From contig NZ_JBEPSJ010000001.1 of assembly GCF_040548875.1 (NCBI RefSeq), forward strand, positions 1,612,001 to 1,676,000: a stretch of 64,000 nucleotides of DNA, in the 5' to 3' direction. The DNA comes from Conyzicola nivalis_A (GTDB lineage: Bacteria > Actinomycetota > Actinomycetes > Actinomycetales > Microbacteriaceae). Shown one piece after another: positions 25,632 to 34,643 of the stretch (position 1 is its first letter; every line of letters begins with the position of its first letter). The notes beneath the pieces are model-generated. The model did not search any database. It worked only from the letters and a program-made list of their open reading frames with translations, and was not told where the DNA came from. A program made the position numbers and the translations under genes.

Positions 25632-27041
25632 TCACAGTTTGAACACCCGGCGGGGCGACGAGTCGACCAGATCGACGATGATCTCGGCCGCACGTTGCTC
25701 GGTGATGCGGCGTTCGACGACGAGCCGGGCGAGAAACGCCGCCTCGGTGCGACGCGAGGCGTCGTGCCGGGCCGGGATCGAGGCGAACGCGCGTGTGTCG
25801 TCGATGAACCCCGACGACCGGGAGAAGCCCGCCGTCTCGGTGACGGCCGACCGGAAGCGCAGCATGGCGTCGGGCGCGTCGAGGAACCACCACGGTGCAC
25901 CGACGTACAGCGCGGGATAGAAGCCAGCGAGCGGGGCGATCTCGCGGGAGAACACCGTCTCGTCGGTGGTGAAGGGCACGAAGTGGAAACCCTCGGCCGT
26001 GCCGAAGTCTTCGAGCAGGGCGCGGAGGCCGTTGGTGTAGTCGACGGCGACCGGGATGTCGTGTCCGGTGTCGGGACCGAATGCGGCGAACGTCGCCGTG
26101 TGGTGATTGCGGAGGATCCCCGGATGCATCGTCATCACGAGCCCGTCGCTGACGGCCATGCGCGCCATCTGGTACATCATGTGCGCCTCGAACAGGTCGG
26201 CGTCCGCTTCGGTGGCCTCACCTCGTCGTGCGCTGTCGAACAGTGCCTCCGCGTCAGAGGCGTCGAGGCGCAGGGTCTGCGCCGTTCGCGACCCGTGGTC
26301 TGTCGAGACGGCGCCGTTCGCGATGAAGTGGGCCCGCCGGTTCTCGAGCGCACGGAGGTAGCCGGCGTGCCCCGTCAGGCCGTCGCCCGCGACGTCGACG
26401 AGGGTCTCGACCCGCTGCGCCCAGCCGGGGCTGTTCGTCTTGAGATAGGCGTCGGGTCGGAAGGTGGGCAGCACCCGGCCGGCGAACGTGGGGTCGGCGG
26501 CGAGCGCGCGATGCGCCGCGAGGTCGTCGAGTGGGTCGTCGGTCGTCGCGAGCACCTCGATGTTGAAGGCCGCGAAGAGCGCGCGGGGCAGGAACTCGGC
26601 GGAGGCGAGGCGGGCCTCGATGGCATCGAAGGTCTCGTCGGAGTGCTCGGCGTCGATGCGGCCGTCGTCGATGCCGAACACGTTGACGAACTCGGAGCGC
26701 AGCCAGTAGCCGGAGGCGGTGCCGTCGAAGGTGTGCCACGCGGCACAGAAGCTCCGCCACGTCTCGCGCGGCTCGACGGCGACCGTGCCGCCCACCCGCA
26801 AGCGGTCGAGCGGCACTCCGCTCGCGTGGATGAGCCTCGTGACGTAGTGGTCGGGGCTGATGAGCATCGTCGCCGGGTCGGGGAAGCGCTCGTTCTTCTC
26901 GAGCAGGGCGGCGTCGACGTGTCCGTGCGGCGAGATGATCGGAAGCCCCCCGACGAGCGCGTGGAGCGTGCGGGCGACGGAGCGGGCCGCGGGGTCGACC
27001 GGCATGAGGCGGTCGGGATCGGCTGCTATCGACGGTGACAT
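25632..27041 (-). CDS. uxaC: Glucuronate isomerase
   Basis: 469 residues, matching UxaC (about 470). Amidohydrolase-fold metal motif ISPHGHVD near residue 37, then ISPDHYVTRLIHASG, EHSDETFDAI, and AGFYPALYVGAPWWF near residue 385. It converts D-glucuronate to D-fructuronate (or galacturonate to tagaturonate). First gene of uxaC-uxuB-manD-gntK. The operator at 27070-27090 overlaps the predicted -35 (27072-27077), and CACTAT (27049-27054) is a -10 placed 7 bases before the ATG at 27041. An in-frame ATG at 27050 with GAAGGA upstream is the alternative start. Confidence 0.94.
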   Translation of the reverse strand: MSPSIAADPDRLMPVDPAARSVARTLHALVGGLPIISPHGHVDAALLEKNERFPDPATMLISPDHYVTRLIHASGVPLDRLRVGGTVAVEPRETWRSFCAAWHTFDGTASGYWLRSEFVNVFGIDDGRIDAEHSDETFDAIEARLASAEFLPRALFAAFNIEVLATTDDPLDDLAAHRALAADPTFAGRVLPTFRPDAYLKTNSPGWAQRVETLVDVAGDGLTGHAGYLRALENRRAHFIANGAVSTDHGSRTAQTLRLDASDAEALFDSARRGEATEADADLFEAHMMYQMARMAVSDGLVMTMHPGILRNHHTATFAAFGPDTGHDIPVAVDYTNGLRALLEDFGTAEGFHFVPFTTDETVFSREIAPLAGFYPALYVGAPWWFLDAPDAMLRFRSAVTETAGFSRSSGFIDDTRAFASIPARHDASRRTEAAFLARLVVERRITEQRAAEIIVDLVDSSPRRVFKL

Positions 27042-27069
27042 GGCTCTCATAGTGGTCGGGTCCTTCACG

Positions 27070-27090
27070 TTTGTCAATCGGTTGCCAAAA
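27070..27090. promoter_or_regulatory. LacI-type operator, promoter of uxaC operon
   Basis: Palindromic site with central CG (27079-27080), minus-strand core TTGGCAACCGATTGACAA. The same motif occurs at 33604, 33626 and 37593. TTGACA on the minus strand (27072-27077) is a good -35, 17 bp from the -10 CACTAT, so binding would block polymerase. The LacI-family gene directly upstream is the likely regulator. Confidence 0.75.
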
Positions 27091-27135
27091 TGGCGAGAGT
27101 GCAGGGCGCGCACGAGTGCGCGGTGGGCTCGGACG

Positions 27136-28173
27136 TCAGACGGCGGGGCGCGGGCCGGTCGAGCCGCGCAGGACGAGCGATGTCACGAGCGCTTCGTGAC
27201 TCGTCTGGTCGCTCGGAGCGCCGTCGAGGATCGACAGGATGCCCCTGGCCGCGTACATGCCGGCCTCGGTGTGGGGCGATCCGATCGAGGTGAGCCCCGG
27301 CGTCGTGAAATCGGCGCCGAAGATGTTGTCGAATCCGAGGATGCTGATGTCGCCGGGCACACTCACCGACCGGCCGATCAACTCCTGCATCAGACCGATC
27401 GCGAGGAGGTCGTTGTAGGCGATGACCGCCGTGGCGCCGCTCGAGAGCACGGCGGGGGCCATGGCCCGGCCCGCCTGCATGACGGGTTGCTCGCTCGGCA
27501 GTTCGACGGCCTCCATCCCGCTTCTCGCGGTCGCGGCGAGGATGCTCTCCCAGCGCTTGTGCGAGACCCATGACCGCTGGGGTCCTGCCACGTAGGCGAT
27601 GCGGGTGTGGCCGAGACCTGCGAGGTGCGTGATGGCCTGGTCCACACCGGGCGCCACGTCGGCGACGATGCTCGTGATGTCCTCGACCTCGCGGTTGATG
27701 ACGACGACCGGCTTCTCCTCGGCGAGGCCCCTGATCTCGTCGGGCTCGAGCCGCGAGGTCGCGAGGATGAGGCCGTCGACCGAGGGGATGAGCCGCCGCG
27801 CCGTGAACATCTCGGTCTCGGCCGACTCGCGGAACTCGGCGAGCACCAGCGTGTAGTCGTGCTCGGCCGCCTCCCGTTCCGCGCCGCGCACGATGTCGAA
27901 GAACACGGGGTTGGTGATGTCGGCCACGATGAGGCCGATCGTCCTGGTGCGTCCGGTGAGAAGCGCGCGCGCCGCGGGGTTCACCCGGTAGTTCAGCTCC
28001 TTGGCCGCGGCATGGATCTTCTGCTCGGTCTTGGCGCTGATGCGTCCGGGTGTGCTGAGGGCACGCGAGACCGTCGATGCGTTGACCCCCGCCAGCTGCG
28101 CGATGTCGTAGATGGTGGCGGCGGGCTTGCGCGGGGAGACGGCGTTCACCGTGCCGCGGTCATTCTCGCTCAT
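27136..28173 (-). CDS. LacI-family transcriptional regulator of the hexuronate block
   Basis: 345 residues. N-terminal HTH TIYDIAQLAGVNASTVSRAL (about 20-39) and hinge helix NPAARALLTGRTRTIGLIV, then a periplasmic-binding-like sensor domain (GLIVADITNPVFFDIVRGAE to residue 345). The ATG is chosen for GGAGG 5 bases upstream; a longer frame starts at 28248. It sits between the ABC transporter operon and uxaC, and four copies of a CG-centred palindrome typical for LacI proteins lie only at promoters of this block. The effector may be a hexuronate, fructuronate or downstream intermediate. No operator copy was seen at its own promoter. Confidence 0.93.
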   Translation of the reverse strand: MSENDRGTVNAVSPRKPAATIYDIAQLAGVNASTVSRALSTPGRISAKTEQKIHAAAKELNYRVNPAARALLTGRTRTIGLIVADITNPVFFDIVRGAEREAAEHDYTLVLAEFRESAETEMFTARRLIPSVDGLILATSRLEPDEIRGLAEEKPVVVINREVEDITSIVADVAPGVDQAITHLAGLGHTRIAYVAGPQRSWVSHKRWESILAATARSGMEAVELPSEQPVMQAGRAMAPAVLSSGATAVIAYNDLLAIGLMQELIGRSVSVPGDISILGFDNIFGADFTTPGLTSIGSPHTEAGMYAARGILSILDGAPSDQTSHEALVTSLVLRGSTGPRPAV

Positions 28174-28281
28174 GGGAGCCTCCATCTGGTTTCGCGCACA
28201 GCCTAGGCAAACGGGGCACGGTACACACCGTATTGACTCGGCGCGCATTCCCGTCGCAGGCGCTCCACGGGACGCGTCCGG

Positions 28282-29148
28282 TCACGCGACGGCACCGGCC
28301 TGCTCGTCTTCGTTGCGCTGTCTCTCGAGCAGTCGGAGGCGGTCGTTGCGGCGTTCCTCCTGGCGGTCGGGGTCGGTGACCGGCGAGGCCATCAGGAGGC
28401 GCTGCGTGTACGGATGTTCCGGATCGCCGGTGATTTGGGCCGCCTCGCCCTGCTCGACGATCTCGCCGCGGAACATCACGGCGACGCGGTGGCTGATGTG
28501 CCGCACGACGTCGAGGTCGTGCGAGATGAACAGGTACGAGACGCCGGTGTCGCGCTGGATGCTGAGGAAGAGATCGAGGATGCGGGCCTGCGTCGACAGG
28601 TCGAGGGCCGACACCGGTTCGTCGCAGACGATGAGTTTGGGGCTGAGGGCGAGGGCGCGCGCGATCGCGATGCGCTGCCGTTGCCCGCCGCTGAACTCCC
28701 GCGGCAGGCGGTCGACGGAGTCGCGGGGCAGGTTGACGTGGTCGAGCAGCTCGGCGATGCGCGCACGCGATGCCTTCTGCCCCGTTCCGGCGACGGCGAG
28801 CGGCTCCGACAGGATGCTGCCGATCGTCATCGCCGGGTTGAGCGACGTGTAGGGGTCTTGGAAGACGACCTGCAGGTCGGCGCTGAGGCTGCGGCGCTGG
28901 GCGCGTCTGGCATGGGAGATGTCTGTGCCGTCGAAGTCGATCGTGCCGCGGGTCACCGGGGCGAGCCCGAGGATGGCCCGCCCGAGCGTGGTCTTGCCCG
29001 ACCCGGATTCGCCGACGAGTCCGAGGGTCTCCCCCGCGCCGACGCTGATCGACACGTCGGCGAGCGCCTGGAAGCTCTTGGCGCGGAAGCCCTTGCCGGG
29101 GTAGACGACGTCGAGCCCGTCGACGGCGAGCAGCGGTGTGTTCGTCAT
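28282..29148 (-). CDS. ABC transporter ATP-binding protein, oligopeptide type (DppF-like)
   Basis: 288 residues. Walker A GESGSGKTT (about 39-47), Q-loop VFQDPYTSLNPAM, signature FSGGQRQRIAIAR, Walker B KLIVCDEPVSALD, and the oligopeptide-type C-terminal extension (DPEHPYTQRLLMASP). Last gene of the transporter operon: its ATG overlaps the stop of the fused permease/ATPase. With the second ATPase in that fusion it would drive uptake of the solute bound by the lipoprotein at 31970. Confidence 0.95.
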   Translation of the reverse strand: MTNTPLLAVDGLDVVYPGKGFRAKSFQALADVSISVGAGETLGLVGESGSGKTTLGRAILGLAPVTRGTIDFDGTDISHARRAQRRSLSADLQVVFQDPYTSLNPAMTIGSILSEPLAVAGTGQKASRARIAELLDHVNLPRDSVDRLPREFSGGQRQRIAIARALALSPKLIVCDEPVSALDLSTQARILDLFLSIQRDTGVSYLFISHDLDVVRHISHRVAVMFRGEIVEQGEAAQITGDPEHPYTQRLLMASPVTDPDRQEERRNDRLRLLERQRNEDEQAGAVA

Positions 29149-30941
29149 GCTTTCGTTCCCGTCGTGAGCATGCTCATGGGCAGTTTTCCCTCGAGCGTCG
29201 ATGCGAGCAGCTGCCTGGTGTAGTCGTGCTGCGGGGCGCGCAGGATCGTGCGCACGTCGCCGCCCTCCGCGAGCGTGCCGTCCTTCATCACGACGACGCG
29301 GTCGCAGATGTCGGAGACCACTCCGAAGTTGTGCGTGACGATGATCATCCCCATGCCGAGCCTCTTCTGCAGGTCGCGCAGCAGGTCGAGGACCTCGGCC
29401 TGCACGGTCACGTCGAGTGCCGTGGTCGGCTCGTCGGCGATCAGCAGGTCGGGTTCGCAGCTGACGGCTCCGGCGATCAGCACGCGCTGCGCCATGCCGC
29501 CGGAGATCTCGTGCGGGTAGGCGTCGAAGGTGCGCTGCGGGTTGACGATGCCGACCGTCACGAGCAGCTCGAGCGCGCGGCGCCTGGCCTCGGCCTTCGA
29601 TATGCCGAGCACCTTCACCATGGGGCGCACGAGCTGGTAGCCGATGGTGAATGCCGGATCGAGGTTGCTCATCGGCTCCTGCGGGATGTAGGCGATGCCC
29701 TTTCCGCGCAGCGCGGCGATGCGCGCCTGGGAGACCTGGCGCGAGCCGGGCGTGACCGTTCGCGTCGACCCGATGGTGATGCCGCCGCCGAGGATCTCGG
29801 CGGTGTCGGGGAGGAGGCCGAGAATCGCGAAGGCCGTCTGCGACTTCCCCGAGCCCGACTCGCCCACGATGCCGAGCACCTCACCGCGGTCGACGTGCAG
29901 CGAGACGCCGTCGACGACCGTCTTCATCGTCCCGCCCGCCTGGGGGTAGCCGATTCGCAGGCCGTCGACCACGAGAAGGTGGTCGCTGACGGCGTTCGTC
30001 GCCGTATCGGTGGTCACCGCCGAAGGAGCGGGGGCGGATGCCTCGAGCCGAGGCTTGCGCACGCGTGGCACCTTCTGTCCGTCTTCGAGCGAGTCGCGCA
30101 GCGCGTTGCCGAGGATCGCGAGGCACACGGTGGTGATCGCGATCGCGAGCGCTGGCCAGACGAGCAGCAGCGGGGTGAGGTACACGTTGCGGAACGCGTC
30201 GGAGAGCATAACGCCCCAGGTGGGCACCAGCGGGTCGCCGAGACCGAGGAATTCGAGGCCCGACTGGATCGCGATGGCGACGCCGGCGACGTTCGCCGTC
30301 TGGATGATGATGGGGGCGCGCACCACCGAGAAGATGTGACGGGACATGATGCGGGTGTCGCTGAGGCCGGACACCCTGGCCGCGTCGACGTACAGCTCGT
30401 TGCGCACCGACTTCACCGCGGTGCGGGTGAGCCGGTAGAACGACGGTGCGAGAAGCACTCCGAAGACGAGCATCGAGATCCACACCGACGGACCGGTCGC
30501 CGCACGCACCGCGAGCAGCACGATGATGCCGGGGAGCGACATCAGCATGTTGGTCACCCAGTTGGCGCTGCCGTCGAACCAGCCGCCGTGATAGCCGGCG
30601 AGGAGGCCGGCCGGCACGCCGATGGCGATCGCGACGACGGCGGCGAGGGCCGCCGCTGCGAGGGTGACCTGGCTCGCGAAGAGCAGTCGGCTGAAGACGT
30701 CGCGGCCGAGGCTGTCGGTGCCGAGGATGTGCTCGGCGCTCGGACCGGCGAGCACCGCCTGGAGATCGCCGAAGTTGGGGTCGTGGGTCGCGAGCACCGG
30801 CGCGAGGAAGCTCGCGACGACCGTTCCGGCCAGCAGGAGCAGCGCGAGTATCGCGAGCGGGTTCTTCGCGAGCCGCTTGACGACGCCGCTGCGTGCGACG
30901 ACCGCCGGCACCTGCGGGTTCTGCACGATTGCTTCGCTCAC
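29145..30941 (-). CDS. Fused ABC permease (DppC-like) and ATP-binding protein (DppD-like)
   Basis: 598 residues. Residues 1-300 are a DppC-type permease (N-terminal membrane segment, GTDSLGRDVFSRLLFASQVT, EAA-like loop VSGLSDTRIMSRHIF). A Lys/Ala/Thr linker (about 300-335) leads to a complete ATPase: Walker A GESGSGKS (about 360), signature ISGGMAQR (about 477), Walker B LLIADEPTTALD (about 500). One uninterrupted frame; both domains look intact, and such fusions are known in actinobacteria. GTG start overlapping the DppB stop (GTGA). Confidence 0.93.
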   Translation of the reverse strand: MSEAIVQNPQVPAVVARSGVVKRLAKNPLAILALLLLAGTVVASFLAPVLATHDPNFGDLQAVLAGPSAEHILGTDSLGRDVFSRLLFASQVTLAAAALAAVVAIAIGVPAGLLAGYHGGWFDGSANWVTNMLMSLPGIIVLLAVRAATGPSVWISMLVFGVLLAPSFYRLTRTAVKSVRNELYVDAARVSGLSDTRIMSRHIFSVVRAPIIIQTANVAGVAIAIQSGLEFLGLGDPLVPTWGVMLSDAFRNVYLTPLLLVWPALAIAITTVCLAILGNALRDSLEDGQKVPRVRKPRLEASAPAPSAVTTDTATNAVSDHLLVVDGLRIGYPQAGGTMKTVVDGVSLHVDRGEVLGIVGESGSGKSQTAFAILGLLPDTAEILGGGITIGSTRTVTPGSRQVSQARIAALRGKGIAYIPQEPMSNLDPAFTIGYQLVRPMVKVLGISKAEARRRALELLVTVGIVNPQRTFDAYPHEISGGMAQRVLIAGAVSCEPDLLIADEPTTALDVTVQAEVLDLLRDLQKRLGMGMIIVTHNFGVVSDICDRVVVMKDGTLAEGGDVRTILRAPQHDYTRQLLASTLEGKLPMSMLTTGTKA

Positions 30942-31879
30942 GAGACACGCACCTTCGGGTTGAGCCAGCCGTTCACGAGGTCGACGACGAGGTTGACGAG
31001 GATGACCATGATGACGGTGTAGACGACGACGCCCATGACGACGGGAATGTCGCCCTGGGTCGTGGAGAGCACGGCGAGCGGTCCGACGCCGGGGAGGGCG
31101 AAGATCTGCTCGATGATCACCGATCCGCCGAGCAGACCGACGAACTGCAGCGAGAGGATGGTGAGGGCGGCGGGTGCCGCGCTGCGGAGTACGTGCTTGA
31201 AGACGACTTCGCGCTCCGGAAGCCCCCTGCTGCGCAGGGTGCGCACGAAGTCCCGGCGCCGGACGTCGATGATCGCGCTGCGGAATTGCTGCGCGGCCTG
31301 TGCGACGAGTTGGAAGACGAGCGCCGTGATCGGCAGCGCGATGGACATCAGCCACAGGGCCGGGTTGTCGGAGAAGGGCACGAACCCGGTCGCCGGGAAG
31401 ATCTTCGCCTGGATGGCGAGGCTGGTCACCAGCACGATCGCTACGACGAAGCTCGGAAGGGCGTCGCCCGCGAGCGAGAGCAGCTGCACCGCGCGGTCGA
31501 TCCAGCCGCGCTTGATCGCTGCCGCCACGCCGAGGAGGGCGGCGAGCACGGCGGCGATGACGAGTGCTCCGAGAACGATGGTGAGGGTGACGGGAAGACG
31601 GTTGAACAGGGCGGTCACGACGGGCTCGCTGTTGAACCAGGAGCGACCGAAGTCACCCGTGATCGCGCCGCCCAGCCACTCGAAGTAGCGCACCGGCAGC
31701 GGCTGGTCGAGCCCGAGCTCCGCCTGCTTCAGCGCGATCTGCTCGGGCGTCGCGAACTCGCCCAGGATGTTCTGCGCGATCCCGTCGGAGGAGAAATACA
31801 GCAGCACGTAGGTGATCGTGGAGATCACGAACAGCAGCAGGATTCCCGCGACGAGACGTCGGAGGAGGAATATCAGCAT
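30938..31879 (-). CDS. ABC transporter permease, DppB-like
   Basis: 313 residues, six predicted membrane segments. N-terminus MLIFLLRRLVAGILLLFVIS and the EAA-like loop VRTLRSRGLPEREVVFKHVL are typical of the DppB/OppB family. Forms the channel with the permease half of the downstream fusion. A strong hairpin lies between this gene and the upstream binding-protein gene. Confidence 0.95.
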   Translation of the reverse strand: MLIFLLRRLVAGILLLFVISTITYVLLYFSSDGIAQNILGEFATPEQIALKQAELGLDQPLPVRYFEWLGGAITGDFGRSWFNSEPVVTALFNRLPVTLTIVLGALVIAAVLAALLGVAAAIKRGWIDRAVQLLSLAGDALPSFVVAIVLVTSLAIQAKIFPATGFVPFSDNPALWLMSIALPITALVFQLVAQAAQQFRSAIIDVRRRDFVRTLRSRGLPEREVVFKHVLRSAAPAALTILSLQFVGLLGGSVIIEQIFALPGVGPLAVLSTTQGDIPVVMGVVVYTVIMVILVNLVVDLVNGWLNPKVRVS

Positions 31880-31930
31880 TGTCTAGTTCCCATGTTTCGC
31901 GCGCGGCGTGCCTGACCCGGTCGGGTGGGT

Positions 31931-31960
31931 GGCCGGGGCGGCTGTGGGGCCGCCCCGGCC
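31931..31960. terminator. Strong hairpin between binding-protein and permease genes
   Basis: Perfect 12-bp stem, GGCCGGGGCGGC (31931-31942) and its complement (31949-31960), with a 6-nt loop. It starts 10 bp after the binding-protein stop. No T-tract follows on the minus strand, so it may partially terminate or protect the upstream mRNA from 3' decay, which would give more binding protein than permease, as known for other ABC operons. Confidence 0.65.
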
Positions 31961-31969
31961 GGTGTGGGG

Positions 31970-33496
31970 CTACTTCGTCGGGGCGTAGTTGTAGATCGAC
32001 GGCACTGCCTGCTGCAGCTGGTTCTCGACGGTCACCGTCTTGTCGAAGAAGTACAGCTGGTTCACGCGGTAGAACGGTGCGAACCAGGCCTCCTCGGTGA
32101 TGTACTCCGTGAACTCCTTGGCCGCGTCGTCGTCGCCCGCCTGGATCTTCTCGATCAGCGCGGCGGACTTCTCGTCCGTGTACTTCAGCGGGTTGAACGC
32201 GGCGTTCGGGCCGATGTGGTGGTTGACCGCCACCCACGGGTCGCCCTGGAAGATGCCGTAGTAGCCGATGGAGTACTTGCCGGTGAAGATCTCGTTGCGG
32301 TAGTCGGTCGAGGGGATGACGACCTGCGTGGCGTTGATGCCGACGTCGGCGAGCTGCTGCACGATGGCCGCGTTGATGATCGTGTCGGCGCTGTTCACCG
32401 GCAGGGTCAGATCGAAGCCGTCGGGGTAGCCGGCGGCGGCGAGCAGCGACTTGGCCTTCTTCGGGTCGAAGTCGTACCGCTCGTCGAGCTTCTTCACGTA
32501 GCCGGCGCTGGAGGTGCCCGTCACCTGGCTGGTGATCTCGCCGTTGCCGAGCAGCAGCGAGTCGAGCAGCGACTGCCGGTCGATGGCGTAGTTGATCGCC
32601 TGGCGCACGCGAACGTCGCCCAACGGCTTGGCCTGGACGCCGCCCCGGTCGAAGAGGAACAGTCCCTGCCAGTCGACGGGATTGGTGATCTCGTTGAGGC
32701 CGGCGCCTGTGCCCTGAGGCGCCGTCTTGGCGTCGAGCAGCGCGGCGTTGACCTGGCCGGAGACCAGGGCGTTGACGCGGGCCGTGACGTCCTGCATCGG
32801 CTTGATGACGATCTCGTCGAACTTTTGGAGGTCGGGGTTCCAGTAGTCGGGGTTCTTCGCGTAGGTGTAGGTGGCGCCGGCGATCGTGGACTCCGTGTCG
32901 AGGATGTACGGACCGGAGCCGACGGGGGTGCCGATGATGCCCTCGGTGTCGAGCGCGGCGGGGCTCGCCATGAATCCGGCGGAGGCGGCCATGTAGAGGA
33001 GGATGGCGGGGTCGGGCTGCGACAGCTCGATGACGGCGGTGTCCTCGTCGACGACGCGCACGGCTTCGATCGAAGCGGCGGTCGACGCCTGCGGGCCGTT
33101 CGCGACCTTGAAGTGATCGATGTTGGCCTTGACGGCCTCGGCGTCAAACTTCTCACCGTCGGTGAAGGTGACGTCGTCGCGCAGGTTGAGCGTGAGCTCG
33201 GTCTCCGTTTCGTCGTACTCCCAGTCGGTGGCGAGCATCGGCGTCAGGTCGCCGTTGGGCTCGCGCATGATCAGGGTGTCGTAGACGGGCTGGTAGTACT
33301 GCATGTAATGGCCGACGTGCGATGCGGCGGGGTCGAACGAAGTGACGTCGACGAGCGAGCCGATCGACAGCGTTCCCCCCGTCGGGCCAGCGGTGTTGTC
33401 GCCGGTGGCGGCTCCGCCGCTTGCGCCGCAACCGGTGAGCACGAGGGCCCCGGTCGTCAGCATGGCCGCGAAGGCGGCTCGTGAACGTAACTTCAT
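31970..33496 (-). CDS. ABC transporter solute-binding lipoprotein, family 5 (peptide/glycoside type)
   Basis: 508 residues. Lipoprotein signal with lipobox LTGC, Cys23. Mature SBP_bac_5 fold (TGGTLSIGSLVDVTSFDPAA; TVEVRQAINYAIDRQ-type segment DVRVRQAINYAIDRQSL near residue 293). Family 5 proteins bind peptides, but several bind oligosaccharides or glycosides. The operon context (LacI operators, uronate genes, sugar dehydrogenases) suggests a uronic-acid-containing sugar rather than a peptide; this is inference. Promoter: -35 TTGCCA (33606-33611), 18-bp spacer, -10 TACTCT (33582-33587), covered by two operators. Confidence 0.93.
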   Translation of the reverse strand: MKLRSRAAFAAMLTTGALVLTGCGASGGAATGDNTAGPTGGTLSIGSLVDVTSFDPAASHVGHYMQYYQPVYDTLIMREPNGDLTPMLATDWEYDETETELTLNLRDDVTFTDGEKFDAEAVKANIDHFKVANGPQASTAASIEAVRVVDEDTAVIELSQPDPAILLYMAASAGFMASPAALDTEGIIGTPVGSGPYILDTESTIAGATYTYAKNPDYWNPDLQKFDEIVIKPMQDVTARVNALVSGQVNAALLDAKTAPQGTGAGLNEITNPVDWQGLFLFDRGGVQAKPLGDVRVRQAINYAIDRQSLLDSLLLGNGEITSQVTGTSSAGYVKKLDERYDFDPKKAKSLLAAAGYPDGFDLTLPVNSADTIINAAIVQQLADVGINATQVVIPSTDYRNEIFTGKYSIGYYGIFQGDPWVAVNHHIGPNAAFNPLKYTDEKSAALIEKIQAGDDDAAKEFTEYITEEAWFAPFYRVNQLYFFDKTVTVENQLQQAVPSIYNYAPTK

Positions 33497-33603
33497 TGTC
33501 AGCTCCTAGCTGGTGGATATGAACGTCTCTGTCCGTCGTACCGCCCGGCCCCTCGGGGGTGTCGGTCGGTGCTCCTGCCCCAGAGTAAGGGCGCGGACTC
33601 CGG

Positions 33604-33624
33604 TTTGGCAACCGATTGTCAAAA
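33604..33624. promoter_or_regulatory. LacI-type operator (proximal copy) at the ABC transporter promoter
   Basis: Core TTGGCAACCGATTGTCAA with central CG at 33613-33614. It overlaps the predicted minus-strand -35 (33606-33611) of the binding-protein gene. A second copy lies 23 bp away, centre to centre. Confidence 0.78.
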
Positions 33625-33625
33625 C

Positions 33626-33646
33626 TTTTGGCAAGCGATTGTCAAA
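33626..33646. promoter_or_regulatory. LacI-type operator (distal copy) at the ABC transporter promoter
   Basis: Core TTGGCAAGCGATTGTCAA with central CG at 33636-33637, adjacent to the copy at 33604. It also overlaps the last codons of the upstream dehydrogenase gene (stop at 33642). Confidence 0.75.
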
Positions 33647-34643
33647 CCGAGTGCTCGAGGGACTGCCGGTAGACCTGCTTGACGATGCGCAGCGACTTGA
33701 GCGCCTCGTCCGGATCGATCCAGAACGCACCGGGCGCGTCGAGTTGCGCGTAGAAGTCGCGGATGAGCAGTTCGTGCGAGACGCCCCAGTACGAGCGCTC
33801 CCCCGGGCGGGCCGGCTGGTCGGAGACGACCTCCACCCGTCCGTCGTCGTGCCGGATGGTCAGATCGCCGCGAAGGTGCAGCGTCGCCTTCTCGGTCACG
33901 ACATCGATGGTGACCGGCGCGTTCGCCGCGTTCGCGAGCGTGGCGAACACGACGCTGCGCACACCGTCGGCGTGCTCGAGCACGAAGTCGGCGGTGTCCT
34001 CCACCTCGATCACCCCCCGCAACGATCGGTTCGAGGCGCCTCCCACGACGCTCGCGACGTCGCCCACGAGCCACTGCACGAGGTCGACCGTGTGGATGGC
34101 CTGGTTCATGAGCAGCCCGCCGCCGCTTCCCGACCAGGTGCCGCGCCACGGCCGGTCGAGATAGTAGGCGGCTGCGCGGTGCCAGACGACCGTGGCGTGG
34201 GCGGCGACGACCGCCCCGAGCTCGCCCGAGTCGAGCGCGGCCTTGAGCGCGGCGACGGTGGGGTTGTACCGGTTCTGGAAGCAGACGCCGACCTTGGCCG
34301 AGCTGCGCCGGGCGGCCAGGGCGAGGGCCTCCCCGTCGGCGAGCGTGTGGGCGAGCGGCTTCTCGGTGACCACGTTGATTCCCCGCTCGAGGCAGGCGAG
34401 CGTCATCCAGGCGTGCTCGCTGTGCGGGGTGCACACGTGCACGACCGTGGGGTTCTCCGCGTCGAGCATCGCGACGAAGTCGGCGTAGCCGGGCACGCCG
34501 TGCGCGTCGACGGCGGCCGCGAGCCGTCCGGGATCGTCGTCGACCAGCGCGACGAGGCGCACGTCGGAGAGCCGTGAGAGCGCGTCGAGGTGCAGCGCCG
34601 AGATGTCGCCGCAGCCGACGACCGCGGCCGTGACATCCGCCAT
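33642..34643 (-). CDS. Gfo/Idh/MocA-family dehydrogenase (second of two in the block)
   Basis: 333 residues. N-terminal Rossmann fold AAVVGCGDISALHLDALSRL, the family motif EKPLA (about 94-98), and a C-terminal beta-sheet domain with GGGLLMNQAIHTVDL near residue 176. These enzymes oxidise or reduce sugars with NAD(P), often at C3 of glycosides. The ATG shares one base with the stop of the TIM-barrel gene upstream (TGATG). Last gene of the four-gene operon starting at 37479. Substrate unknown; a hexuronide is suggested by context only. Confidence 0.92.
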   Translation of the reverse strand: MADVTAAVVGCGDISALHLDALSRLSDVRLVALVDDDPGRLAAAVDAHGVPGYADFVAMLDAENPTVVHVCTPHSEHAWMTLACLERGINVVTEKPLAHTLADGEALALAARRSSAKVGVCFQNRYNPTVAALKAALDSGELGAVVAAHATVVWHRAAAYYLDRPWRGTWSGSGGGLLMNQAIHTVDLVQWLVGDVASVVGGASNRSLRGVIEVEDTADFVLEHADGVRSVVFATLANAANAPVTIDVVTEKATLHLRGDLTIRHDDGRVEVVSDQPARPGERSYWGVSHELLIRDFYAQLDAPGAFWIDPDEALKSLRIVKQVYRQSLEHSV

